A stretch of DNA of 64,000 bases, taken from positions 730,421 through 794,420 of the forward strand of contig NZ_VUOC01000003.1 of NCBI RefSeq assembly GCF_008386695.1. The letters run 5' to 3'. The notes under the pieces are model-generated. The model was given only the letters and a program-made list of their open reading frames with translations, was not told the origin of the DNA and did no database searches. Position numbers and translations under genes: made by a program. The stretch is from Chitinophaga agrisoli. GTDB taxonomy: Bacteria; Bacteroidota; Bacteroidia; Chitinophagales; Chitinophagaceae. Of the stretch, positions 28,871-37,180 are shown in pieces (the first letter of the stretch is position 1; each line of letters starts with the position of its first letter).

Positions 28871-28903
28871 GCGCTCCGGTAAAAGTCCGGAGCGCTTTTT
28901 TTT
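28871..28903 (+). terminator. Rho-independent terminator after susD
   Basis: A perfect 9-bp stem GCGCTCCGG / CCGGAGCGC with a 7-nt loop is followed by eight T residues. It lies 33 bp after the SusD stop and separates the SusC/D pair from the esterase gene. Confidence 0.92.
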
Positions 28904-28961
28904 ACCCCTTCGATGATGTATTTTGTGCGTTATCATTATTTGTAACCATAAAATTCCACTC

Positions 28962-30359
28962 ATGCAGAAACTCATCATCGCCTGCTTCCTCTTGTTTTCC
29001 CTGGCGGCTTCCGCTAATATTACCTTACCGGCTGTAATAGGCAGCAATATGGTGCTGCAACAGCAATCTGAAGCGGCTTTATGGGGTAATGCGGCCAATA
29101 ATGCCAGGGTCACCGTTACCACCTCCTGGAACAAAAAACAGTATGCCATCAAAGCTAGCGCTAACGGGGCCTGGAAGATAAAGGTGCAAACGCCCGCTGC
29201 CGGAGGCCCTTATGAGATCACTATCTCTGATGGTACTGCGGTAACGCTGAAAAATGTACTTATTGGCGAGGTATGGTTCTGCTCCGGCCAGTCCAATATG
29301 GAAATGCCGGTGAAGGGTTTTAAGAACCAGCCGGTATTACATGCCGCGGATATCATGATGGAGGCTGATAACCCGCTGATCCGCCTGTTTAAAGTACCCA
29401 AAAAGATATCCCGCACGCCGCTTGGTACCTGTAATGCTGCCTGGGAAGTATCCAATGCGGAAACAGCTGGCAATTTTAGCGCTGTAGGGTATCAGTTTGC
29501 AAAGATGCTGCAGGAAAAATTAAGGGTGCCGGTAGGTATTATGGAGGCCACCTGGGGCGGCACTGTAATAGAGGCCTGGATGGATGAACAGAGCCTGCAG
29601 CCATTTGCCGGCGAGATAAAAGTGCCCGCTGTAACAGATACCGTAAAGTTAAACCCGAATGATCCCACCAACCTGTATAACGGAATGGTAGCCCCGCTGG
29701 TAGGCTACACTATTAAGGGCGCGCTCTGGTACCAGGGTGAAAGCAACCGTCTGCGTGCAGCACAGTATCAAAAGCTGATGCCCGCTATGATAAAGGAATG
29801 GCGCACTATCTGGAATAGCGGGGAATGGGCTTTCTATTATGTGCAGATAGCCCCGTTTGTTTATGGCGGCGATAAAGGGGAAACGTTTTTGCTGCGCGAG
29901 GCGCAGTTAAAGGCATTACCGCAGATTCCCAATGCAGGTATGGCGGTAAGTATGGATGTAGGTGACGAGAAGAATATACATCCCACAGATAAGACCATCA
30001 TCAGCAAGCGGCTGTTGTATAATGCCCTGGCTAAAACGTATGGGTACAAAGGCGTGCCTTATGCAGGGCCGGAGCTTAAATCCATGCAGGTGGCTACAGA
30101 TACGGTAAAGCTGCTATTTAACAATGCGGTGAATGGTTTAACTTCTTTTGGCAAACCCTTGTCTGATTTTGAAGTGGCAGGCGAGGATAAAGTATTCCAT
30201 CCGGCTAAGGCCTGGATCACACTTTATGGGATAGCAGTGAAGAGCGAAGAAGTGAAAACACCAGTGGCAGTGCGGTATGGATTTAAAGATTGGCTGGTGG
30301 GGAGTTTGTTTAATACGGAAGGATTGCCGGCTTCGTCTTTCAGGACGGATGAGTGGTAG
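28962..30359 (+). CDS. Sialate O-acetylesterase-like SGNH family esterase, secreted
   Basis: 465 residues from the ATG at 28962; an earlier in-frame ATG at 28923 would place 13 polar residues before the signal peptide. The start MQKLIIACFLLFSLAASA is a clear signal peptide. Family motifs are WFCSGQSNMEMP (nucleophile Ser of the GQSN block), GALWYQGESN, and a late DEKNIHPTDK with the catalytic His. Such enzymes remove O-acetyl groups from sialic acids or from xylan and other glycans in the periplasm or outside. It lies after a terminator and is likely its own transcript; the link with the SusC/D pairs is by position only. Confidence 0.88.
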   Translation: MQKLIIACFLLFSLAASANITLPAVIGSNMVLQQQSEAALWGNAANNARVTVTTSWNKKQYAIKASANGAWKIKVQTPAAGGPYEITISDGTAVTLKNVLIGEVWFCSGQSNMEMPVKGFKNQPVLHAADIMMEADNPLIRLFKVPKKISRTPLGTCNAAWEVSNAETAGNFSAVGYQFAKMLQEKLRVPVGIMEATWGGTVIEAWMDEQSLQPFAGEIKVPAVTDTVKLNPNDPTNLYNGMVAPLVGYTIKGALWYQGESNRLRAAQYQKLMPAMIKEWRTIWNSGEWAFYYVQIAPFVYGGDKGETFLLREAQLKALPQIPNAGMAVSMDVGDEKNIHPTDKTIISKRLLYNALAKTYGYKGVPYAGPELKSMQVATDTVKLLFNNAVNGLTSFGKPLSDFEVAGEDKVFHPAKAWITLYGIAVKSEEVKTPVAVRYGFKDWLVGSLFNTEGLPASSFRTDEW

Positions 30360-30382
30360 AATAGCAGCAAGATCACAAATAG

Positions 30383-30428
30383 AACGAAAGCACCCAGACA
30401 TATAATTAATATGCCGGGTGCTTTCGTT
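30383..30428. terminator. Perfect 13-bp hairpin between convergent genes
   Basis: The arm AACGAAAGCACCC pairs perfectly with GGGTGCTTTCGTT across a 20-nt loop. It lies between the esterase stop (30359) and the convergent small-protein stop (30455), so it probably serves both strands. U-runs on either side are weak. Confidence 0.65.
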
Positions 30429-30454
30429 TAATAATGCTGCATTAGCAGATGCTT

Positions 30455-30859
30455 TTAAAGACCAATAACCTCTACCAGGTACCCATTTGAGTAGGCAGAG
30501 TTAACATGTAATTGTATTGCGGTGATGGTAGTAACAGATTTCATGCCGGTGGCTGTATACACGTTCGGAGATGATGTCGTAAACATGTAGCTGGCAATCT
30601 GCGTGTGCGGGCTTACACGATTATCGTACAAGGTAACGGAAGTAGGCACATCGCCGCTCCCGTGAATTTCATAATCAATGTAGTTGCCGGCAGGGCCTCC
30701 TGCAGTGGGGGTGCCCCATGTAGTACCGGTTATAGGGAATGGCAGCGTAAAGGCGCTTTTCTTAATCACGGACTTGTGATTTGGCTTAGGTACATTTTCA
30801 AAACTGGACAATGAGAATACAGTGCACAATAGCAGTGCAATAGCTAACAACTTTTTCAT
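30455..30859 (-). CDS. Small secreted protein of unknown function
   Basis: 134 residues. The start MKKLLAIALLLCTVFSLSSF is a signal peptide. The mature part is rich in Thr, Ser and Gly, with a WGTPTAGGPAGNYIDYEIHG region and no Cys, and it looks like a small beta-sheet protein. I do not recognise the family. It is a single gene convergent with the esterase. The signal peptide and good coding character make it more than an accidental ORF. Confidence 0.7.
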   Translation of the reverse strand: MKKLLAIALLLCTVFSLSSFENVPKPNHKSVIKKSAFTLPFPITGTTWGTPTAGGPAGNYIDYEIHGSGDVPTSVTLYDNRVSPHTQIASYMFTTSSPNVYTATGMKSVTTITAIQLHVNSAYSNGYLVEVIGL

Positions 30860-31122
30860 AAATGGTAATTATTGTTGTGGGTTAAAAAATGCTCGTAAAT
30901 ATGATGTCTGAACGTTTATTTAAAAAGTCGCTGATGGCAAAACCAGATACGGGAAACATCGCGCACAGCAAGCGCATAACAGAGAGAAAACTTTTTTCAT
31001 AGCTAATGGTTAACTGAGGGTTCACTAAAAAATTATCGTATCGAATGTAGGTGTTTTTTTGACACGAAAAACATTATTTTTTGTTAACGCAGATCGTTGA
31101 ATACTTATGTTGTTAAGAATGA
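30860..31122. other. Non-coding gap upstream of the small secreted protein
   Basis: No supported gene. Two very short minus-strand ORFs occur (31000-30920, 26 codons, and 30977-30882, 31 codons). They overlap in different frames, and both begin like short secretion signals. They may be remnants of a broken gene for a secreted peptide, but neither can be supported on its own. Confidence 0.3.
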
Positions 31123-31160
31123 ATAATAAAAAAGTCAGTGCGTTTTTCACACTGACTTTT
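31123..31160 (-). terminator. Rho-independent terminator of mutS
   Basis: On the minus strand an 11-bp perfect stem AAAAGTCAGTG / CACTGACTTTT with a 9-nt loop is followed by a T-rich tract. It begins 28 bp after the mutS stop. Confidence 0.85.
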
Positions 31161-31187
31161 ATGATTATAATTTAAATATCGATTTGA

Positions 31188-33797
31188 TTATTTCAGCAGC
31201 TGTTTTATCTCGCTCAGCTTTAGCAGCGCTTCTACAGGCGTTAGCCGGTTTATGTCCACATGCTCGAGCATGTCCCTGATCTCTTTAAACGTATCACTAT
31301 GCGCATCAAAAATACTCAGTTGTACTTTAGCGGCAGAAGGCGCGATCTGTTTAACATTCTTCTGCAGCGGCGCTTCAATATGTTTTTCTTCCAGCGTGCC
31401 TAGTACTTCGTTGGCGCGCTCTACCAGCGCAGGTGGCATACCGGCCATACGGGCCACATGTATACCAAAGCTGTGGCGGCTGCCACCGGGCGCCAGCTTA
31501 CGGAGGAAGATCACTTTATTGCCGGATTCCATATTGGTGATATGGAAGTTCTTAACGCGGCCATGTTTATTCTCCAGTTCATTCAGCTCATGATAGTGCG
31601 TGGCAAACAGTGTTTTGGGCCGGTGCTCCGTCATATCGTGCAGGTATTCCACAATGCTCCAGGCAATGGAGATGCCGTCGTAAGTGCTGGTGCCGCGCCC
31701 TATCTCATCCAGTATTACCAGGCTGCGGGGTGTGATGTTGTTGATGATGCTGGCGGTTTCATTCATCTCCACCATAAAGGTAGACTCGCCGCCGCTCAGG
31801 TTATCCGAAGCGCCCACACGGGTAAAGATCTTATCCGTAAGACCAATAGTGGCTGCGCTGGCCGGCACAAAACTGCCCATATGCGCCATCAGGGTGATAA
31901 GAGCTGTTTGCCGCAGCAGGGCAGATTTACCGCTCATGTTAGGACCGGTAAGGATGATGATCTGCTGTGTCTCCTGGTCCAGCAGTATATCATTGGCTAC
32001 ATAGGCTTCACCGGCAGGCAGTCCGCGTTCTATCACCGGGTGCCGTCCATCACGGATATCCAGGGTATGATCTTCCGTAAGCAGCGGACGGCGGTATTTG
32101 TATTGTAATGCATTGGCCGCAAAACACAGCAGGCAGTCCATACGGGCCATGGCCTGTGCGTTCTGCTGCACGGGCACAATGTACTCCTGCAGGGCCAGTA
32201 ACAGGTCGTCAAATAACTGTATCTCCAGGGTCAGGATCTTTTCCTCCGCACCGGTGATCTTCTCTTCATATTCCTTGAGCTCCGGGGTAATGTAACGCTC
32301 TGCATTGGCCAGCGTTTGTTTGCGGATCCAGTTGGTGGGTACTTTATTACGGTGGGCGTTGGTCACCTCCAGGTAATAGCCAAACACGTTGTTAAAGGCT
32401 ACTTTCAGGGAGGGGATGCCGGTGGCCTCAGATTCCTGTTGTTGTATACGCAGCAGGTATTCTTTACCTGAGCTGGCTATCAGCCGCAGTTTATCCAGCT
32501 CAGGGTGTATGCCTTCCCGTATTACGCCGCCTTTAATGGCTTGTACCGGCGGCGTTTCCGTTACCTGTTCCAGGATGCGTTCCAGAATAGCAGGGCAGGG
32601 GTCCAGCTGGGCGTGCAGGCGTTGCAGATAGGCATTGTCTGTAGTGGCCAGCAGCTCCTGGATGGCGGCTACCTGTTGCAGGGATTTGGCCAGCTGCATC
32701 ACTTCGCGGGGATTAATCTTTTTGAGCGGTATTTTGGATACCAGTCTTTCCAGGTCGCCGGCTTGTTTAAGATGTTGTTGCAGGCCTTTGGCCAGGTCTG
32801 TTTCGCGGATAAAGTATTCGACCACATCCAGGCGCTCGTTGATCTGCTGTATATCGCGCAATGGGAATACCAGCCAGCGTTTTAGCAGGCGGGCGCCCAT
32901 GGGGCTTACAGTATTGTCCAGCACCTGTAACAGGGTATGTCCGTTCTCCACGCTGCTGTTCAGCAGTTCCAGGTTACGTACGGTAAAGCGGTCCATCCAC
33001 AGGAAATCATCCTGTTCCAGACGCTGCATGCCGGTAATATGCTGCAGGTGCGGATGCTCTGTATCCCGCAGGTAGTGCAGGGTAGCGCCCGCGGCAATAT
33101 GTGCCTCCTGCATATCATCTACCCCAAACCCTTTGAGGGAGTGGGTGCCAAAATGTTTAAGCAGCGTTTCCTGTGCATACTGGGTGGTAAAGATCCACTC
33201 CTCCAGCGTATAGGTATAAAAGCGGCTGCCAAATACCTGTTTGAAATGTTTTTGCTGCGGCCGGGCAAAAACTACTTCTGCCGGTTTAAAGCTTTGCAGT
33301 AGTTTTTCAATATATTCCTCGTTGCCCTGGGCCACTACGAACTCGCCGGTGGAGATATCCAGGAATGCCACGCCCGTGGCGGTAGCGCCAAAGTGTACGG
33401 CGGCCAGGAAGTTGTTGCTGGAGTTCTCCAGCAGTTTATCATTCACGGCCACGCCGGGGGTGACCATCTCTGTAACGCCGCGTTTTACGATGCCTTTTAC
33501 CGTCTTGGGATCCTCCAGCTGGTCGCATACGGCCACGCGGTGCCCGGCTTTTACCAGTTTATGCAGATAAGTATCCAGCGCATGGTGGGGAAAACCCGCC
33601 AGGTCTACATAAGAGGCCGAGCCGTTGGCCCTTTTGGTTAACACAATACCCAATACCCGGGAAGCAATCACTGCATCCTCATTGAATGTTTCATAAAAAT
33701 CGCCTACCCGGAACAGCAGCACAGCATCCGGATACTTTGTCTTGATGGCGTTGTGCTGCTGCATTAGTGGGGTTTCTTCCGATTTGCTTTTAGCCAT
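31188..33797 (-). CDS. mutS: DNA mismatch repair protein MutS
   Basis: 869 residues from the ATG at 33797; an in-frame ATG at 33830 lies upstream of the promoter element and is not used. The mismatch-reading motif GDFYETF is at residues 32-38 (Phe34 and Glu36). The Walker A motif GPNMSGKS is at about 616-623, followed by the signature DNLSGGESTFMVEMNE and Walker B VILDEIGRGTSTYDG. Length and domains are those of a full MutS1. It recognises base mismatches and hands over to MutL. A perfect -7 element (33803-33810) ends only 5 bp before the start codon, suggesting a leaderless or nearly leaderless mRNA. Confidence 0.98.
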   Translation of the reverse strand: MAKSKSEETPLMQQHNAIKTKYPDAVLLFRVGDFYETFNEDAVIASRVLGIVLTKRANGSASYVDLAGFPHHALDTYLHKLVKAGHRVAVCDQLEDPKTVKGIVKRGVTEMVTPGVAVNDKLLENSSNNFLAAVHFGATATGVAFLDISTGEFVVAQGNEEYIEKLLQSFKPAEVVFARPQQKHFKQVFGSRFYTYTLEEWIFTTQYAQETLLKHFGTHSLKGFGVDDMQEAHIAAGATLHYLRDTEHPHLQHITGMQRLEQDDFLWMDRFTVRNLELLNSSVENGHTLLQVLDNTVSPMGARLLKRWLVFPLRDIQQINERLDVVEYFIRETDLAKGLQQHLKQAGDLERLVSKIPLKKINPREVMQLAKSLQQVAAIQELLATTDNAYLQRLHAQLDPCPAILERILEQVTETPPVQAIKGGVIREGIHPELDKLRLIASSGKEYLLRIQQQESEATGIPSLKVAFNNVFGYYLEVTNAHRNKVPTNWIRKQTLANAERYITPELKEYEEKITGAEEKILTLEIQLFDDLLLALQEYIVPVQQNAQAMARMDCLLCFAANALQYKYRRPLLTEDHTLDIRDGRHPVIERGLPAGEAYVANDILLDQETQQIIILTGPNMSGKSALLRQTALITLMAHMGSFVPASAATIGLTDKIFTRVGASDNLSGGESTFMVEMNETASIINNITPRSLVILDEIGRGTSTYDGISIAWSIVEYLHDMTEHRPKTLFATHYHELNELENKHGRVKNFHITNMESGNKVIFLRKLAPGGSRHSFGIHVARMAGMPPALVERANEVLGTLEEKHIEAPLQKNVKQIAPSAAKVQLSIFDAHSDTFKEIRDMLEHVDINRLTPVEALLKLSEIKQLLK

Positions 33798-33802
33798 AGG
33801 CG

Positions 33803-33810
33803 CAAATATA
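33803..33810 (-). promoter_or_regulatory. -7 element of mutS
   Basis: Minus-strand TATATTTG is a perfect TAnnTTTG match ending 5 bp before the mutS ATG. Transcription would then start at or next to the start codon. Confidence 0.5.
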
Positions 33811-33813
33811 GTA

Positions 33814-33949
33814 AATGTGCTGATGTGCAAATATGCTAATGTGCTGATGTAAAGCGGTGATTTTATAATATAAAACTGATATAATACATGTTATTTATAT
33901 GCCTCTATTCTCCCATTAGCACATTAGCATATTTGCACATCAGCACATT
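33814..33949. repeat. Perfect 32-bp inverted repeat between mutS and the TrmH-type gene
   Basis: The arm at 33814-33845 (AATGTGCTGATGTGCAAATA and on) is exactly reverse-complementary to 33918-33949, with a 72-nt AT-rich loop. Each arm is itself made of iterated words (GTGCTGATGTGC, GCTAATGTGC). It sits between two divergent genes, just outside their -7 elements, and shares its word with 1808-1827. Confidence 0.9.
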
Positions 33950-33953
33950 AAAT

Positions 33954-33961
33954 TATCTTTG
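33954..33961 (+). promoter_or_regulatory. -7 element of the TrmH-type gene
   Basis: TATCTTTG is a perfect -7 element that ends 5 bp before the ATG at 33967. The geometry is the same as at mutS and lipB. Confidence 0.5.
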
Positions 33962-33966
33962 TCCTT

Positions 33967-34497
33967 ATGCGTAAACTAAGTATGGCCGAGTTGGGCCGTA
34001 AAACCATCCACCAGTTTAAGGAGGCCGATAAAACCCCCTTAGTGCTGGTGCTGGATAATATCAGGAGCATGCATAACGTGGGCTCCGTTTTCCGCACGGC
34101 CGACGCTTTCCTGGTACAGGGCCTGGTTTTATGCGGGTATACCCCCACGCCTCCGCACCGGGATATCAATAAAACGGCCCTCGGCGCTACAGAAACGGTG
34201 GATTGGCAATACCTGCCCACGACCCTCGAAGCAGTACAACAGCTGCAAGCCGAAGGGTATGCGGTGATGGCGGTGGAACAGGCCGCACAGAGCGTGATGC
34301 TGGATGCTTTTATTCCCCCGGCCAACCAGCCGCTGGCCCTGGTGTTTGGCAACGAAGTAACCGGGGTAGACGCCGCTGTGATGCAGCACGTGAACGGCTG
34401 TATCGAGATCCCCCAAAGCGGTATGAAACATTCCCTTAATATTTCTGTGAGCGCCGGTATTGTGGTTTGGGATATCTTTGTAAAAATGAAAAAATAG
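33967..34497 (+). CDS. TrmH/SpoU family RNA 2'-O-methyltransferase
   Basis: 176 residues, a minimal SPOUT enzyme without an extra substrate-binding domain. Motif 1 is NIRSMHNVGSVFRTADA at about 29-45, motif 2 LALVFGNEVTGV at about 120-131, and motif 3 IPQSGMKHSLNISVSAGIVV at about 147-166. These proteins transfer a methyl group from S-adenosylmethionine to a ribose 2'-OH in tRNA or rRNA and form a trefoil-knot dimer. The exact target (tRNA G18 or other) cannot be told. The stop codon TAG lies at the edge of an intergenic repeat. Confidence 0.93.
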   Translation: MRKLSMAELGRKTIHQFKEADKTPLVLVLDNIRSMHNVGSVFRTADAFLVQGLVLCGYTPTPPHRDINKTALGATETVDWQYLPTTLEAVQQLQAEGYAVMAVEQAAQSVMLDAFIPPANQPLALVFGNEVTGVDAAVMQHVNGCIEIPQSGMKHSLNISVSAGIVVWDIFVKMKK

Positions 34498-34572
34498 CCT
34501 TAGCAGCCGTTGGCCATTACACCGATGATGGCCTGGAGCTAAAAGCTAACAGCAAAAAGCCAAAAGCTTTAA
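34494..34572. repeat. AGCTAAAAGC-type intergenic repeat
   Basis: It begins at the stop codon of the methyltransferase and ends 2 bp before the next ATG. It holds the pair GGCCAT / ATGGCC and the words AGCTAAAAGC, TAACAGC and AGCCAAAAGC of the AGCTAA family. An open frame runs through it from 34467 into the prenyltransferase, but it is repeat sequence. Confidence 0.6.
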
Positions 34573-34574
34573 AT

Positions 34575-35441
34575 ATGATCAGCACCGTCAATAAGTATCT
34601 TTCGCTTGTAAAATTTGCCCATACCATTTTTGCCATGCCCTTTGCCATGACAGGCTTTTTCCTGGCTACGGTAAAAGCGGGGCATCCCTTTTCCTGGCAG
34701 CCGTTTGTACTGGTAGTGCTTTGTATGGTGTTTGCCCGGAGTGCCGCCATGGCATTTAACCGCTGGCTGGATGCGGATATTGACAAACGTAACCCCCGTA
34801 CCGCACAACGGGAAATACCCGCCGGCATTATTGCGCCCGGCAATGCCCTGTTCTTTGTAATTGCCAACGCGGCGCTGTTTATGCTCTGCACCTGGTTCAT
34901 CAACCGTATTTGCTTTTTCCTGTCGCCCGTAGCGCTGGCCGTAGTGCTGGGCTATAGCTATACCAAACGTTTTACCGCCCTGTGTCACCTGGTGCTGGGC
35001 CTGGGCCTCTCCCTGGCGCCTATAGGGGCCTTTTTATCCGTAACTGGTTATTTTGCCGTGCTGCCGGTGCTGGTATCCGTACTGGTGCTGTGCTGGGTAT
35101 CCGGTTTCGATATTATATACGCCCTGCAGGATGTGGATTTTGACCGCTCGCAGGCGCTGAACTCCATACCCGCCTGGCTGGGACAGGCCAACGGCTTAAG
35201 GGTATCCGAGCTGCTGCATGCCATTGCCGCCGCCATGGTGATCAGTATAGGCCTTGTGGGCCATTTTAGCTGGCTGTACTGGATAGGGGCCGGCGTGTTC
35301 ATCATCATGCTCATATCCCAGCACCTGCTGGTAAAACCCAATGACCTTAGCCGGGTAAATCTGGCTTTTATGACCACCAACGGTATTGCCAGCGTGGTAT
35401 ATGCCGTATTTGTAATCGCAGACATGCTGGTAACACGATAA
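34575..35441 (+). CDS. UbiA family prenyltransferase (4-hydroxybenzoate polyprenyltransferase-like)
   Basis: 288 residues from the ATG at 34575; a longer frame from 34467 runs back through repeat DNA and into the previous gene. Two Asp-rich motifs are present: NRWLDADIDKRNPRT at about 58-72 and YALQDVDFDRSQ at about 178-189. About eight hydrophobic helices can be seen. UbiA enzymes attach a polyprenyl chain to an aromatic ring during quinone synthesis. As Bacteroidota use menaquinone, the likely role is in the menaquinone pathway (an MqnP-like or related step) rather than ubiquinone, but this is inference. Confidence 0.9.
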   Translation: MISTVNKYLSLVKFAHTIFAMPFAMTGFFLATVKAGHPFSWQPFVLVVLCMVFARSAAMAFNRWLDADIDKRNPRTAQREIPAGIIAPGNALFFVIANAALFMLCTWFINRICFFLSPVALAVVLGYSYTKRFTALCHLVLGLGLSLAPIGAFLSVTGYFAVLPVLVSVLVLCWVSGFDIIYALQDVDFDRSQALNSIPAWLGQANGLRVSELLHAIAAAMVISIGLVGHFSWLYWIGAGVFIIMLISQHLLVKPNDLSRVNLAFMTTNGIASVVYAVFVIADMLVTR

Positions 35442-35448
35442 ACGCTAC

Positions 35449-35859
35449 ATGGGGAGGATCTTAGCCATTGATTACGGAAAGAAAAGGACGGGGCTGGCCG
35501 TCACGGACCCGTTACAGCTTATTGCCAGCGGTTTGACCACGGTGCTCACCCACGAGCTGATCCCGTACCTGAAAAAATATATGGCGCAGGAGCCGGTCAC
35601 CCAGATCATCATAGGCGAGCCCAAAGGCCTGGATGGCGGCGCTACAGACGCCACTGCGCTGGTAGAGGAATGCGTGCGCATCCTGCACAAACATTTCCCG
35701 GATATCCCCGTTAAAAAGATAGACGAACGCTTCACCTCCAAAATAGCCTTCCGCTCTATGATCGATAGCGGCCTCAAAAAAAAGGACCGTCAGAATAAAG
35801 GCCTGGTAGACGAGATCAGCGCCACAGTATTACTACAGGAGTACCTCCAGTACCGGTAA
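35449..35859 (+). CDS. ruvX: Putative pre-16S rRNA nuclease / Holliday junction resolvase-like YqgF (RuvX)
   Basis: 136 residues, the usual length. It starts with the RNase H-fold motif ILAIDYGKKRTGLAVTD. A second motif is IIGEPKGLDG, and KIDERFTSKIA follows; the acidic residues of the three blocks form the active site. The family processes the 5' end of 16S rRNA and is often annotated as a Holliday junction resolvase. It starts 7 bp after the prenyltransferase stop, so they are one operon. Its TAA stop is directly followed by a repeat. Confidence 0.94.
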   Translation: MGRILAIDYGKKRTGLAVTDPLQLIASGLTTVLTHELIPYLKKYMAQEPVTQIIIGEPKGLDGGATDATALVEECVRILHKHFPDIPVKKIDERFTSKIAFRSMIDSGLKKKDRQNKGLVDEISATVLLQEYLQYR

Positions 35860-35935
35860 GCTATTAGTATTTAACGGTAAGCTATTAGCTGTAGGCGCTG
35901 ACTAACAGCTAACTGCTAAAATCTAACCGCTATTT
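35854..35935. repeat. AGCTATTAG-type repeat after ruvX
   Basis: A 14-bp direct repeat CGGTAAGCTATTAG occurs at 35854-35867 and 35875-35888, followed by the inverted words CTAACAGCTAACTGCTAAAA. The first copy includes the TAA stop codon of ruvX. It is the same family as the repeats at 13775, 46652, 56766 and 61490. Confidence 0.7.
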
Positions 35936-35938
35936 TCT

Positions 35939-35946
35939 TACCTTTG
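35939..35946 (+). promoter_or_regulatory. -7 element of def
   Basis: TACCTTTG is a perfect TAnnTTTG match, 23 bp before the ATG of def, giving a leader of about 17 nt. Confidence 0.55.
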
Positions 35947-35969
35947 CATCCTTTAAACTTTAATTTATC

Positions 35970-36548
35970 ATGATATTACCCATCGTAGCCTACGGTCATC
36001 CTGTATTGAGAAAAGTAGCTGAAGATATTACGCCTGACTATCCGCAGTTGCAGCAGTTGATCGCAAATATGTGGGAAACTATGTATGGTTCCAGTGGGGT
36101 AGGCCTGGCTGCTCCCCAGGTAAATAAGCCCATCCGTTTATTTGTGGTGGACAGTGAGCAGATCATCAACAACCTGGAAGAGGATGAAAAAGCAGACTAT
36201 CCGGGTGATAACGGCGTTAAACAGGTATTTATCAATGCTCATATAGTAGAAACAGAAGGGGACGAATGGCCTTACAGCGAAGGATGCCTGAGCATTCCAA
36301 AGATCCGGGAAGATGTTTACCGTCCGGAGGTGATCCGCCTGCGGTATGTAGATGAGAACTTCCAGCCGCACGAACGTACTTTCCATGGCATCACCGCCCG
36401 GGTGATCTTCCATGAATATGATCATACCGAGGGTAAATTATTCATTGATTACCTCAAACCTCTCAAACGCCGCATGCTGAAAGGCAAGTTAGAAGACATC
36501 TCAAAAGGGAAGATAAACACTGATTATAAAATGATTTTCCATAAATAA
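35970..36548 (+). CDS. def: Peptide deformylase
   Basis: 192 residues. The three deformylase motifs are present: GVGLAAPQ at about 45-52, EGCLSIP at about 110-116 with the metal-binding Cys, and HEYDHTEG at about 152-159 with the two metal-binding His and the catalytic Glu. It removes the formyl group from the N-terminal Met of new proteins. An insert of acidic residues at about 68-85 (NNLEEDEKADYPGDNG) is a feature seen in some Bacteroidota deformylases. Its own promoter is visible. Confidence 0.97.
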   Translation: MILPIVAYGHPVLRKVAEDITPDYPQLQQLIANMWETMYGSSGVGLAAPQVNKPIRLFVVDSEQIINNLEEDEKADYPGDNGVKQVFINAHIVETEGDEWPYSEGCLSIPKIREDVYRPEVIRLRYVDENFQPHERTFHGITARVIFHEYDHTEGKLFIDYLKPLKRRMLKGKLEDISKGKINTDYKMIFHK

Positions 36549-36591
36549 AATAGAATAAAATTTTGTAATGTAAAAAAAGCATTCTATTTTA
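36546..36591. terminator. AT-rich 11-bp inverted repeat starting at the def stop codon
   Basis: TAAAATAGAAT (36546-36556) pairs perfectly with ATTCTATTTTA (36581-36591) around a 24-nt loop. The first three bases are the def stop codon. The 3' arm ends in TTTT, so it may act as a weak terminator. Confidence 0.5.
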
Positions 36592-36617
36592 GCCCCCGAC
36601 AATACATAACTATCCTA

Positions 36618-37178
36618 GTGTCTGATTTGAGACCCACTCTAACATATACAGAAGCTGAATTGGTTCAGGGATTAAAGGCCCGGGACGAAAAAGTATTCAG
36701 CTATATATATGATCACTATTCCCCCGCATTATATGGCGTAGCGCTCAAAGTGCTGAACGATGAGAATGCCGCAGTGGATGTGCTGCAGGAGATCTTCCTG
36801 AAGATCTGGCGCGGCGTGGAGCGGTATGACGCCGACAAAGGCCGCCTGTTCACCTGGATGCTGAACATAGCGCGCAACACGGCTATTGACGCCCTGCGGT
36901 CCCGCGCGCATAAGCTGGGACAGAAGATGCAGGAGATCGGGAACGGCAATTTCCCACTGGAGCAATTCACGGTGCAGCAATCAATTGATCATCTCGGGTT
37001 ATCTAAAGTGCTGGACCAGCTGAATAAGGATCAGCGGGTGATCATTGATCTGGCGTATTACCGGGGATGCACCCAGGAAGAAATAGCCAAAATACTGGAT
37101 ATGCCATTGGGTACAGTAAAGACCAGGATGCGGAATGCCATAATACAATTGCGGAATATCTTAAAACAGGTTGAATAA
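36618..37178 (+). CDS. ECF RNA polymerase sigma-70 factor (SigK-like)
   Basis: 186 residues, starting at GTG (36618). Region 2 is at about 25-90 (VDVLQEIFLKIWRGVERYD and MLNIARNTAIDALRS) and region 4 at about 128-180 with CTQEEIAKILDMPLGTVKTR. It is followed after 2 bp by an anti-sigma gene of the RskA type, so the pair is translationally linked. A close paralogue lies at 38258. The stimulus is unknown; RskA-type sensors respond to envelope or redox stress in other phyla. Confidence 0.93.
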   Translation: MSDLRPTLTYTEAELVQGLKARDEKVFSYIYDHYSPALYGVALKVLNDENAAVDVLQEIFLKIWRGVERYDADKGRLFTWMLNIARNTAIDALRSRAHKLGQKMQEIGNGNFPLEQFTVQQSIDHLGLSKVLDQLNKDQRVIIDLAYYRGCTQEEIAKILDMPLGTVKTRMRNAIIQLRNILKQVE

Positions 37179-37180
37179 AG

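Noticed and set aside
30882-31000. Short secreted-peptide ORFs of 26 and 31 codons on the minus strand
   Set aside because: They overlap in different frames, lack a promoter, and neither has other support; at most they are gene remnants.
34467-34574. N-terminal extension of the prenyltransferase gene
   Set aside because: The extension overlaps the preceding gene and is made of intergenic repeat words. UbiA homologues begin near the ATG at 34575.
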